Source: Mesorhizobium sp. PAMC28654
GTDB taxonomy: Bacteria; Pseudomonadota; Alphaproteobacteria; Rhizobiales; Rhizobiaceae
Assembly: GCF_020616515.1 (NCBI RefSeq)
Contig: NZ_CP085135.1
Span: forward strand, 2,294,001 to 2,358,000
DNA length: 64,000 nucleotides
Reading direction: 5' to 3'
Both the position numbers and the translations under genes were made by a program. This document shows, in pieces, positions 53,063-61,485 of the stretch (position 1 is its first letter; every line of letters begins with the position of its first letter). The notes beneath the pieces were generated by a model, which did not search any database, was not told the origin of the DNA, and was given only the letters and a program-made list of their open reading frames with translations.

Positions 53063-53087
53063 AATGTCCATAATTTTTATAGACATT
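53063..53087. promoter_or_regulatory. 25-bp palindrome upstream of the FMN reductase
   Basis: AATGTCCATAA and TTATAGACATT form 11-bp arms with one mismatch around TTT, in the reductase promoter. It is the expected size for a dimeric repressor or activator. No regulator gene is adjacent, so the binding protein is unknown. Confidence 0.55.
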
Positions 53088-53232
53088 ACGGTCGAGCGAA
53101 AGGAATGGATGCTCATGTCCGGTGCAATTCGTGGATGATTTTTCTGTTTGCCGGGTTGTCGAGAAAACGCGGCGCAGGATCGCAGGCTGACGGATCATCC
53201 ACCAGCCTGCCCGCAATATCCGCTGATACGCT

Positions 53233-56200
53233 CTACTCGGCCGCCAGCGCCAGTTGAGGTATCGTATCCTTTTCGGCCGTTTCCATTCCGTCTTTCTCCA
53301 GGGCCTTGGCCTTCTTCGGCTCCCGGCCAAAGAACAGGGCGTAGCCTGCAGGCAGGACCAGGATGGTCAGCACCGTGGCGACGAGAATGCCGCCCATCAT
53401 GGCGTAGGCAAGCGGACCCCAGAAGACAGCGCGAGAGATCGGGATCAGTGCCAGCACCGCCGTCAGCGCCGTCAGCGTGATCGGCCTGAAACGGCGAACC
53501 GCCGAACCGATGATCGCTTCGGAACGATCCATGCCCGCCGCGATATCCTGGTCAATCTGGTCGACCAGGATGATCGAGTTGCGCATGATGATGCCGAGCA
53601 GAGCGATGACACCGAGGATCGCGACGAAGCCGAAAGGCGCACCGCTGATCAGCAGGGCAGCGGCGGCACCAATGATGCCGAGCGGACCCGTCGCCAGCAC
53701 CAGCATCGCCTTGCCGAAATTCTGCAGCTGGATCATCAGGAGCACAACGATGATGGCCAGCATGATTGGCGCCTTGGCGGCGATTGATGCCTGGCTTTCG
53801 GCGGAATCCTCCGCACCGCCCTGGATCGCGATACTGTAACCGGGCGCCAGGCCGTCACGCAGACCCTTCATGTCGTTGTACATCTTGGTGACGACGTCAT
53901 TCGACTGCACGCCATCCGGCAGCGTCGCGCGGACGCTGATGGTCGGCAGGCGATTGCGCCGCCACTCGATGCCCTGCTCCAGCACCGGCACGACCTTGGC
54001 CACCTGCGACAGTGGCACGAAGCCGCCGAAATCGGTCGGGATGTAGACGGAGTCGACCGAGGACAGCAGGCGGCGGCTTGCCTCCGGCTCACGGGCGACG
54101 ATGGACACCGTCTCCTCGCCGTCGCGGAAATTATCGAGCGGTGCGCCGGACATGCTCGCCTGCAACATCTGCCGGATGCGCTGCGAGGTGACGCCGAGCG
54201 CCCGGGCGCGATCCTGGTCGATCACCAGCTTCATCGCCGGCACCGGCTCCAGCCAGTCGTCATGAACAGCGCCAAGCTGCGGGTTAGCCCGAAATTTCGC
54301 CTTCACCTCGTCGGCAATGCGACGCACCTCCTGGCGATCCGGGCCCATGACGCGCATCTGCACGGGCCAGCCGGTCGGCGGGCCGAGGAACAGGCGATCG
54401 ACCTTGGCGCGGATCGAGGGGAAATCCTGCGCCAGGACAGTGCGCAGCTTGACGATCAGCCGCTCGCGCGCCGGCTCGTCATTGGCCATGACCAGAAGCT
54501 GGGCAAAGTTTGGATTGCTGAGCTGCTGGTCGAGCGGCAGGAAGAAGCGCGGCGCGCCCTCGCCGATATAGGTGGCGATGAAGCGCTTGTCCTTGTCATC
54601 CATCATCTTGGCTTCAAGCGCCTTGGCCTGCACCTCGACTTCCTTGATGCTGGTGCCCTCGGGCAGCCAGAGATCAACCAGGATTTCCGGGCGTGACGAC
54701 TGCGGGAAGAAATTCTGCGGGATGAACTGGAAGGCCCACAGGCTGGTGCCAAAGGTCACCAGCGTCATCACCAGAACGATGATGCGATGGCGCACGGCCC
54801 AGCCGACCGTCGAGCGAAGCCGCCGGTAGAAGCGCGTGTCGAAGACATCGTGGTGGCTGCCGGCATGCTTGCGCTGTTTCAGGATCATGTTGCCGAGCCA
54901 TGGTGTGAAATAGACGGCGACGAACCAGGACACGACCAGCGCGATACCGACGACATAGAACAGCGTGCGCACATATTCGCCCGCCGTGGAGGCGGCGAAA
55001 CCGACAGGGATAAAGCCTGCGATGGTGATCAGCGTGCCGGTCAGCATCGGGAAGGCTGTCGATGTATAGGCGAAGCTCGCCGCGTCGATCTTGACCAGCC
55101 CTTCCTCGAGTTTTCGCTCCATCATCTCGACGACAATCATGGCGTCGTCGACGAGCAAGCCGAGCGCGATGATCAGCGCTCCGAGTGAGATGCGCTGCAG
55201 GTCGATCCCAAGCTCGTACATGATGGCGAAAGTGGCTGCCAGAACCAGCGGAATGGCAATCGCGATCACCAGGCCTGAGCGCCAGCCGATCGACAGGAAC
55301 GACACCACGAGCACGATCAGCAGCGCCTCGCCGAGCGCATGCATGAATTCGGCCACCGCATCGGTGACGACGCCCGGCTGGTCGGAAATCTGGTCGACGG
55401 CGACGCCATAGGGCAGCGCTTCCTCGAAGTGCTTGTAGGTCGCCTCGACATCCCTGCCGACATCGGTGACCTTGAAGCCCTTGGCCATGACGACGCCGAT
55501 CTGCACGCTCTCATGGCCGTTGAAACGGTATTTGCGCTGATAGGGATCTTCCAGCCCCGACGTTACCGTGGCGATGTCGCCGAGCCGCGTGACCTGGCCG
55601 CCGGCGCGCAGGCGCAGGTTCCTGATATCCTCAACCTTGCTGACATCGCCTTCGACCGAGATCCGCACCGAGTTGGTGCCGGTATCGACGGAACCCGCCG
55701 GGTCGACATTGTTCTGACCCTTGATCGCGCTCTGCAGGTCGGTCAGCGTCAGGCCGCGTTCGGCGAGCACTTTCGACGAGACGTCGATGTAGAGCTTTTC
55801 CGGCTGGTCGCCGATGATGACGGCCTTCTCGACGCCGGGCGTCGTCAGCAGCATGTCGCGGGCCTGGATGGCGAACTTCTTCAGCTCCGGATAGCTGAAG
55901 CCGTCACCACTGATCGAATGCAGGGTGATGAAGGTGTCACCGAACTCGTCGTTGAAATAGGGCCCGAGCAGGCCTTGCGGCAGGTCGCCGGCAATATCGC
56001 TGACCTTCTTGCGCACCTGGTAGAATGCGTCCGTCACTTCGGCAGCGTTGGTGTCGCCCTTGATCTGAACCGTGATGATGGCGCTGCCGGCGCGGGTGAA
56101 GGAGCGCACGAAGTCGAGATGCGGCGTCTCCTGCAGCTTGCGCTCGATCTTGTTGACGACCTGGTCCTCCATCTCCTGGATCGAGGAACCCGGCCAGATC

Positions 56201-56376
56201 GCCTGGACGACCATGACCCGGAAGGTGAAGTCGGGATCTTCCTTCTGTCCCATTCGCATCAGGCCGATGGCGCCGGCAATGATGATGAGGCCAAACAGGA
56301 ACCGCGCAATGGAGGGATGGCCGATCGCCCAGCGTGACAGGTTGAATGGCTGCTTCTCGTCAGTGGAATTGGTCAT
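53233..56376 (-). CDS. RND efflux permease (HAE1-type)
   Basis: 1047 residues with two repeats of a large periplasmic porter loop and 12 helices. The helix-4 aspartate pair is in ALGLLVDDAMIVVE. It starts at ATG 56376 (MTNSTDEKQPFNLS), after which the RND opening SRWAIGHPSIARFLF follows. It differs from the acrB-like pump at 2872 and is intact. It is the third gene of a tetR-adaptor-permease operon on the - strand, with 226 non-coding bases between adaptor and permease in which I see nothing. The substrate is unknown. Confidence 0.93.
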   Translation of the reverse strand: MTNSTDEKQPFNLSRWAIGHPSIARFLFGLIIIAGAIGLMRMGQKEDPDFTFRVMVVQAIWPGSSIQEMEDQVVNKIERKLQETPHLDFVRSFTRAGSAIITVQIKGDTNAAEVTDAFYQVRKKVSDIAGDLPQGLLGPYFNDEFGDTFITLHSISGDGFSYPELKKFAIQARDMLLTTPGVEKAVIIGDQPEKLYIDVSSKVLAERGLTLTDLQSAIKGQNNVDPAGSVDTGTNSVRISVEGDVSKVEDIRNLRLRAGGQVTRLGDIATVTSGLEDPYQRKYRFNGHESVQIGVVMAKGFKVTDVGRDVEATYKHFEEALPYGVAVDQISDQPGVVTDAVAEFMHALGEALLIVLVVSFLSIGWRSGLVIAIAIPLVLAATFAIMYELGIDLQRISLGALIIALGLLVDDAMIVVEMMERKLEEGLVKIDAASFAYTSTAFPMLTGTLITIAGFIPVGFAASTAGEYVRTLFYVVGIALVVSWFVAVYFTPWLGNMILKQRKHAGSHHDVFDTRFYRRLRSTVGWAVRHRIIVLVMTLVTFGTSLWAFQFIPQNFFPQSSRPEILVDLWLPEGTSIKEVEVQAKALEAKMMDDKDKRFIATYIGEGAPRFFLPLDQQLSNPNFAQLLVMANDEPARERLIVKLRTVLAQDFPSIRAKVDRLFLGPPTGWPVQMRVMGPDRQEVRRIADEVKAKFRANPQLGAVHDDWLEPVPAMKLVIDQDRARALGVTSQRIRQMLQASMSGAPLDNFRDGEETVSIVAREPEASRRLLSSVDSVYIPTDFGGFVPLSQVAKVVPVLEQGIEWRRNRLPTISVRATLPDGVQSNDVVTKMYNDMKGLRDGLAPGYSIAIQGGAEDSAESQASIAAKAPIMLAIIVVLLMIQLQNFGKAMLVLATGPLGIIGAAAALLISGAPFGFVAILGVIALLGIIMRNSIILVDQIDQDIAAGMDRSEAIIGSAVRRFRPITLTALTAVLALIPISRAVFWGPLAYAMMGGILVATVLTILVLPAGYALFFGREPKKAKALEKDGMETAEKDTIPQLALAAE

Positions 56377-56602
56377 CGGTGCTCGTCCACTTCGTTTGAT
56401 TGTCGGCGCGCCGATGCCGGCGCGAAGCGAAATCCAGGTTCGTGGTGGCTTCCGGGCGGCAAGGCTCTCGAGCGGAGAAACACTCACCGCGGTGGGACGC
56501 GAGAATTGATGCGCGGGGGGTCACATCAATCGAGCGCCTCGGTTCGAGCGCCTGCCGCCCGGAAACCAGCGGCTGCGGGAACGCGCAGCCGGTTGCCTGT
56601 CC

Positions 56603-57760
56603 TCAGCGTAACTGCCTGGTGTTGCCGCTATCGTCCGCCGCGGAGGCGGATTGCAGCACCGTGTCGCCGGCAAGTTTCACTTTCAGATTCTCCGTCATGA
56701 ATTGCGTACCGGCGGCTACAACGACATCGCCGGGTTTCAGTCCTTCGGCGACGCGCACGCCGTCGGCGGCGAACTCCGCCACCTTGACCGGGCGGGCATG
56801 TACGGTGTCGGCGCCGCGATCGACGGTCCAGACGATCGGCTGGCTGTCTTTCTGCGCCAGCGCGCTCAGCGGGATCGAAACAAGCTGCCTTTCATTGGCG
56901 GCCGAGGCTTCGATGTTGGCGGTCATGCCGAGCAGGACTCGCGCATCGTTGGGCAGGCTGACGCGCACGCCAAAGGTGCGCGACTGCTGGTCGGCACTCC
57001 CAGCGACTTCACGGACCTTGCCGTCGAGCGCCAGTGCACTGTCGGACCAGAACGCGGCCTTGACGACCTTGCCCGGCTTGAACTCGGCGATCTCCATTTC
57101 CGGAACAGCAATCAGCACTTCCTTTTCGCCATCCACCGCGACGGTCACGACCGGCGTGCCAGAGCCGACCACCTGACCGACATCGGCGTTGACCGCGGTA
57201 ACGATCCCGTCCCTGTCGGCCTTGAGATCGGTGTAGCCGACCTGGTTCTTGGCCTGGTCAAGCGACGATCGAGCGGAGTCGCGGGTGGCGACCGCCTGGT
57301 CGTAGGTCAGCGTCGCCTGTTCGAGCTGCGACTTCGGTGCGAAGTTCTTGGCAAAGAGCTGCTCAGCGCGCTTGCGGGCAAGTTCAACAGTCTCGACCTG
57401 CCGTTCGGCGGCATCAAGCGCGGCCTGAGCACTCTTGACCGACAGGTCGTAGTCGGCGGGATCGACGCAGGCAAGCACGTCGCCGGGCGCCACATGCTGA
57501 CCGATGTCGACCAGACGCTCAGTGATCTTGCCGCTGACCCGGAAAGCAAGGGCACTTTCGGTGCGGGCCCGCACCGAGCCGGAATAGGAGAGCGTGCGGG
57601 TGTCGTGGGCCTGGGCGATCTCGACGACCTTGACCGGGCGGATGATGTCCTTGACCTCGGCTTTTTCCTGCGAGCAGCCGGCGAGCCCCAGGATACCGGC
57701 GACAAGCAGCAACGGACCAACTGCCGGCAACCTGCTGATGATCGAATTGAACGAAGACAC
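56603..57760 (-). CDS. RND efflux periplasmic adaptor, probable lipoprotein
   Basis: 385 residues from GTG 57760, which has GGGAG 7 bases upstream; a GTG 12 codons earlier lacks one. A hydrophobic segment ends in a lipobox (GLAGC) at about residue 29, so the protein is probably lipid-anchored. Lipoyl halves surround an alpha-hairpin (DAAERQVETVELARKRAEQL, then DLKADRDGIVTAVNADVGQV), followed by the beta-barrel. It connects the downstream permease to an outer-membrane channel not encoded here. Confidence 0.9.
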   Translation of the reverse strand: MSSFNSIISRLPAVGPLLLVAGILGLAGCSQEKAEVKDIIRPVKVVEIAQAHDTRTLSYSGSVRARTESALAFRVSGKITERLVDIGQHVAPGDVLACVDPADYDLSVKSAQAALDAAERQVETVELARKRAEQLFAKNFAPKSQLEQATLTYDQAVATRDSARSSLDQAKNQVGYTDLKADRDGIVTAVNADVGQVVGSGTPVVTVAVDGEKEVLIAVPEMEIAEFKPGKVVKAAFWSDSALALDGKVREVAGSADQQSRTFGVRVSLPNDARVLLGMTANIEASAANERQLVSIPLSALAQKDSQPIVWTVDRGADTVHARPVKVAEFAADGVRVAEGLKPGDVVVAAGTQFMTENLKVKLAGDTVLQSASAADDSGNTRQLR

Positions 57761-57816
57761 GCGCGTACTCCCGAAATGGAGATGAACTGTCGACACCGTC
57801 GCCCGGCGGGCGGCGG

Positions 57817-58422
57817 CTATTTCAAGGCCTTGATCGCATAATCGATCAGATCATCGGGCATCGCCCGATTGGTCTTGGCGAGACACTGCGCCACCATCTG
57901 CGGATGGCACAGGATGACGGTCGCGGCGCCGAAACAGCGCGACGCAATCACCGGATCCTGTTCCCTGAATTCACCAGCCTCGATGCCGTCGCGGATCACC
58001 TCCGCGAAGAGATCGTGGATGCTGTCGATATGCTTGTCGATGACCGCCCAATCACGCTCGAGAGCCACGATGACCATCTCATGGACCTTCTGGTCGTCGA
58101 GCATGACTTCCATCGTCATCTTGTACTGCGCCTGCACGTAGCGACGCAGCCGCTCCTCCGCGCTGATCGGCAGATGGGTGATTTCGTAGGCCATCTTGTA
58201 GCTCGCGCCGAGCATCCGGCCGCAGACGGCCTGGTGGATTTCCACCTTGGAGGCGAAGAAGCGATAGATATTGGCCGGCGACATGCCGAGTTCGCGCGCA
58301 ATGTCGGCGACATTGGTCTTGCCGTAGCCATAGTGCCGGAACAGGCGCTCGGCGCAGTCGAGGATGCGCGTCACATTTTCCTGCCTGGCAGCGTCGACGA
58401 CTATGTTGGCGGCTTCGGACAT
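57817..58422 (-). CDS. TetR-family repressor of the second RND efflux operon
   Basis: 201 residues. The helix-turn-helix is at about residues 17-62 (ILDCAERLFRHYGYGKTNVA, then MSPANIYRFFASKVEIHQAV). The C-terminal ligand domain matches TetR proteins upstream of efflux adaptors. It is first in the operon with adaptor and permease, so the operon is probably autorepressed. A TGACGAA/TTCGTCA inverted repeat is 20 bases upstream of the start. The inducer is unknown. Confidence 0.88.
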   Translation of the reverse strand: MSEAANIVVDAARQENVTRILDCAERLFRHYGYGKTNVADIARELGMSPANIYRFFASKVEIHQAVCGRMLGASYKMAYEITHLPISAEERLRRYVQAQYKMTMEVMLDDQKVHEMVIVALERDWAVIDKHIDSIHDLFAEVIRDGIEAGEFREQDPVIASRCFGAATVILCHPQMVAQCLAKTNRAMPDDLIDYAIKALK

Positions 58423-58441
58423 GGTGCTTTCGTTTGATGAC

Positions 58442-58463
58442 TGACGAATTTCAATTTTCGTCA
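58442..58463. promoter_or_regulatory. Inverted repeat upstream of the efflux TetR
   Basis: TGACGAA (58442-58448) and TTCGTCA (58457-58463) with an 8-base spacer, 20 bases upstream of the tetR start; likely its operator. A separate 12-bp palindrome, TGTACGCGTACA, is at 58504-58515. Confidence 0.5.
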
Positions 58464-58551
58464 CTCGTAAATCGAAATCGGCAACGTGTCAACGCTAAAT
58501 CGATGTACGCGTACAATTGGTGACAACTGGTGACATCCGATAGACGTCACA

Positions 58552-58577
58552 AAGCGGCCCGAGGATGCGGGCCGCTT
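58552..58577 (-). terminator. Hairpin after the acyl-CoA synthetase gene
   Basis: AAGCGGCCC and GGGCCGCTT form a 9-bp stem with an 8-base loop. The T-run on the - strand is short, so termination efficiency is uncertain. Confidence 0.5.
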
Positions 58578-58610
58578 GAAATATTTTTCGAAGGAGGCTG
58601 TCGCAGACCT

Positions 58611-60251
58611 TCAGGCGACCTTGGCCATTTCCCGCAGCCGGAACTTCTGGATCTTGCCGGTCGAGGTCTTGGGGATTTCGGCGAAGATCACCGCCTTCGG
58701 CACCTTGAAGCGGGCAAGCAGCGCCCGGCAATGCTCGATGATCTCGGCCTCGCTCGCCGCCTTGCCGGGCTTCAGCTCGACATAGGCAATGGGCACCTCC
58801 CCCCATTTGTCGTCGGGCCTGGCGACAACGCCGCAAGAGGAGACGGACGGGTGCTTGTAGAGCGCGTCCTCGACCTCGATCGACGAGATATTCTCGCCGC
58901 CGGAGATGATGATGTCCTTGGAACGGTCCTTGAGCTGGATGTAACCATCGGGATGCATGACGCCGAGATCGCCGGAATGGAACCAGCCGCCGGCAAAGGC
59001 TTCGTCGCTAGCCTTGCGGTTCTTCAGATAGCCCTTCATGACGATGTTGCCGCGGAACATGACCTCACCGATGGTTTCGCCATCGGCCGGCGTCGTCCCC
59101 ATCGTCTCGGGGTCCATGACGGTCAGGCCTTCGAGTGCCGCGTATCGCACGCCCTGCCGTGCCTTCTTGGCGCTGCGCTCGCCTTTTTCCAGATCGTCCC
59201 AAGCCCCATGCCATTCGTTGACGACCGCCGGACCATAGGTCTCGGTGAGGCCGTAGAGATGGGTGACGGCAAAACCGGCATCGGCCATGCCCGACAGCAC
59301 GGCTTCCGGCGGCGGCGCCGCGGCGGTGTTGAAGGTAACGGTCTGCGGAAACGCGCGCTTGTCTTCGTCCTTGGCATTGATGAGCACCGACATGACAACC
59401 GGCGCGCCGCACAGATGGGTGACGCCGTGATCTGCGATGGCGTCGTAGATCGGCTTCGGCCGCACCCAGCGCAGGCAGACATGCGTGCCGGCCTGGACGG
59501 CGAGCGTCCACGGAAAACACCAGCCATTGCAGTGGAACATCGGCAGCGTCCACAGATAGACGGCGTGCTTGGCCATGCCGGCATGAATGGTGTTGGTGTA
59601 GGCCATCAGCGCCGCGCCGCGATGATGATAGACGACGCCCTTCGGGTTGCCTGTCGTGCCGGATGTGTAGTTGAGCGAAATCGCATCCCACTCATCGTCG
59701 GGCATCGACCAGGCGAAGCCCGCATCGCCGCCCGCGACAAATTCCTCGTAGTCGAGCGTGCCGATCCGCTCGCCCTTCGGATAGGGCGCGTCGGCGGCGT
59801 ATTCGAGATCGTCATAGTCGATGACCACTGGCTTGACCTTGGCAAGCGCCAGCGCCTGCCTGACGACACCCGCGAACTCGCGATCGACGATCAGCACCTT
59901 GGTTTCGGCATGATCGAGCTGAAAGGCGATGACCGCAGCATCGAGCCTTGTGTTGAGCGAATGCAGCACCGCCTTGGTCATCGGGACGCCGAAATGCGCC
60001 TCCAGCATCGGCGGCGTGTTGGACAGCATGACGGTGACCGTATCGCCCTTGCCGATGCCGCGCTTGTGCAGCGCCGAGGCGAGCTTCAGCGAGCGCTGCC
60101 AGAACGTGCGATAGTCGATGCGCTGGCCGCCGTGGATGATGGCGATATGATCAGGATAGGTCCTTGCCGCGCGCTCCAGATAAGTAAGCGGCGTCAGCGG
60201 CTGATGGTTGGCCGCGTTCTTGTCGAGATCCTGTTCGTAAGGATTGCCCAT
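58611..60251 (-). CDS. AMP-dependent acyl-CoA synthetase
   Basis: 546 residues. P-loop-like adenylation motif NYTSGTTGNPKGVVYHHRG, motif YGLTETYGP, the hinge GWFHSGDLGVMHPDGYIQLK, and the catalytic Lys in KTSTGKIQKF near the C-terminus. It activates a medium- or short-chain carboxylic acid to its CoA thioester with ATP. The overall sequence resembles the fatty-acid/DmdB-type ligases of alphaproteobacteria, but the substrate cannot be set by eye. It is a single gene on the - strand, not linked to its neighbours. Confidence 0.9.
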   Translation of the reverse strand: MGNPYEQDLDKNAANHQPLTPLTYLERAARTYPDHIAIIHGGQRIDYRTFWQRSLKLASALHKRGIGKGDTVTVMLSNTPPMLEAHFGVPMTKAVLHSLNTRLDAAVIAFQLDHAETKVLIVDREFAGVVRQALALAKVKPVVIDYDDLEYAADAPYPKGERIGTLDYEEFVAGGDAGFAWSMPDDEWDAISLNYTSGTTGNPKGVVYHHRGAALMAYTNTIHAGMAKHAVYLWTLPMFHCNGWCFPWTLAVQAGTHVCLRWVRPKPIYDAIADHGVTHLCGAPVVMSVLINAKDEDKRAFPQTVTFNTAAAPPPEAVLSGMADAGFAVTHLYGLTETYGPAVVNEWHGAWDDLEKGERSAKKARQGVRYAALEGLTVMDPETMGTTPADGETIGEVMFRGNIVMKGYLKNRKASDEAFAGGWFHSGDLGVMHPDGYIQLKDRSKDIIISGGENISSIEVEDALYKHPSVSSCGVVARPDDKWGEVPIAYVELKPGKAASEAEIIEHCRALLARFKVPKAVIFAEIPKTSTGKIQKFRLREMAKVA

Positions 60252-60438
60252 CCCGTCCTCCCCATTCTTATGGAAGACTTCTAACCGCACGCTCGGGCCA
60301 CGTCACCACCAACGATGCCGCGGTAGAGCGCATTTGGTACAATGATCATCCAGATTCAGCCGGCGAGACGGTATCGTATACCTCCGCTCGGTTTGACTTT
60401 TGTCGAGCGCCGTGAATAATGTCAGCCGAGGAGATGAC

Positions 60439-61398
60439 ATGGCAATCCGACCGGCGGAACAACTCATCCACAAGGCCGCGTGGCTCTACTATGCGCATGG
60501 CCTGCGGCAGGACCAGGTTGCGAGCCAGCTTAACATTTCCCGCGCCTCGGTCGCCATGTATCTGCGCAAGGCGCGTGAGACCGGCATCGTCAACATCTCG
60601 ACCTCGACCCAGCTCTTCACGGACGATGTCCTGGCACGCAAGCTGGAAGACGCGCTTGGGCTCGATGCTGTCTGGATCGCCCCGGAAAATGCCGACCCTT
60701 CGACGGAAATCGCCGTGCTGGCGGCGAGCGTCTTCCTCGAACTGGTCAAGAAGGGCGACCGCATCGGCGTCGCCTGGGGACGCACCGTCTACACGATCGC
60801 CGATATCATGTCCTATGCGGACCTGCAGGATGTCACGGTGGTGCAGCTTTGCGGCAATCTGGGCGCCCCCTACTCGTACCGTCCCGACCAGTGCACCATG
60901 GAAATCGCGCGCCGGCTCAACGCCAAAGGCCTGAATTTCTACGCGCCGCTGGTGCTGTCGACGGAAGACCTCGCGCGCGCACTGCGTGCCGAACCGGTGA
61001 TCCGCGAGCAACTCGCGGGAGTGCGTGAATGCGACCTGGCGCTGTATTCCGTCGGCACTATCGACGCCGATAGCCATGTCGTCAAATGCGGCGCTCTGAC
61101 GGCTGAAGAGATGACGGCACTGCGCGAGATCGGAGCAGCCGGCGTCATTGCCGGGCAGATCATCGATGCCAAAGGCGATGTGCTCGACTGCAGCTACAAT
61201 CGCCGGGTCATATCCGCCGAGCTTGCCTCGCTGCGCGCCATCGCCAAGCGGCTGATGGTGGTGCAGGAAGACAACAAGTTCGAGCCGCTACTGGCAGCGA
61301 TCGCCGGCGGCCTCTGCACGCATCTGGTGATCGGCGGCCGCATGGCGCAACGATTGCTGGACCATGCCGGCGGCGTGGCGGAAAAGACACCCGGATAG
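60439..61398 (+). CDS. SorC-family (sugar-binding) transcriptional regulator
   Basis: 319 residues. ATG 60439 follows GAGGAG. An N-terminal helix-turn-helix (LYYAHGLRQDQVASQLNISR) is followed by the SorC sugar-phosphate-binding domain (GVAWGRTVYTIAD, then DLALYSVGTI and KGDVLDCSYN). It precedes a bifunctional aldolase/dehydrogenase gene by about 90 bases, so it probably regulates a sugar or polyol pathway in response to a sugar phosphate. Confidence 0.9.
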   Translation: MAIRPAEQLIHKAAWLYYAHGLRQDQVASQLNISRASVAMYLRKARETGIVNISTSTQLFTDDVLARKLEDALGLDAVWIAPENADPSTEIAVLAASVFLELVKKGDRIGVAWGRTVYTIADIMSYADLQDVTVVQLCGNLGAPYSYRPDQCTMEIARRLNAKGLNFYAPLVLSTEDLARALRAEPVIREQLAGVRECDLALYSVGTIDADSHVVKCGALTAEEMTALREIGAAGVIAGQIIDAKGDVLDCSYNRRVISAELASLRAIAKRLMVVQEDNKFEPLLAAIAGGLCTHLVIGGRMAQRLLDHAGGVAEKTPG

Positions 61399-61485
61399 AT
61401 ACAATTTCCGCCGTCAGCGCCCTGTCATCAAGGCGTCGCGGCAATGCTGTTTCACCATCACAATCGGAAAATCGGACGAGCGAAC

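Noticed and set aside
58530..60284. A 584-codon open frame on the + strand over the acyl-CoA synthetase
   Set aside because: Shadow frame; all adenylation motifs are on the - strand.
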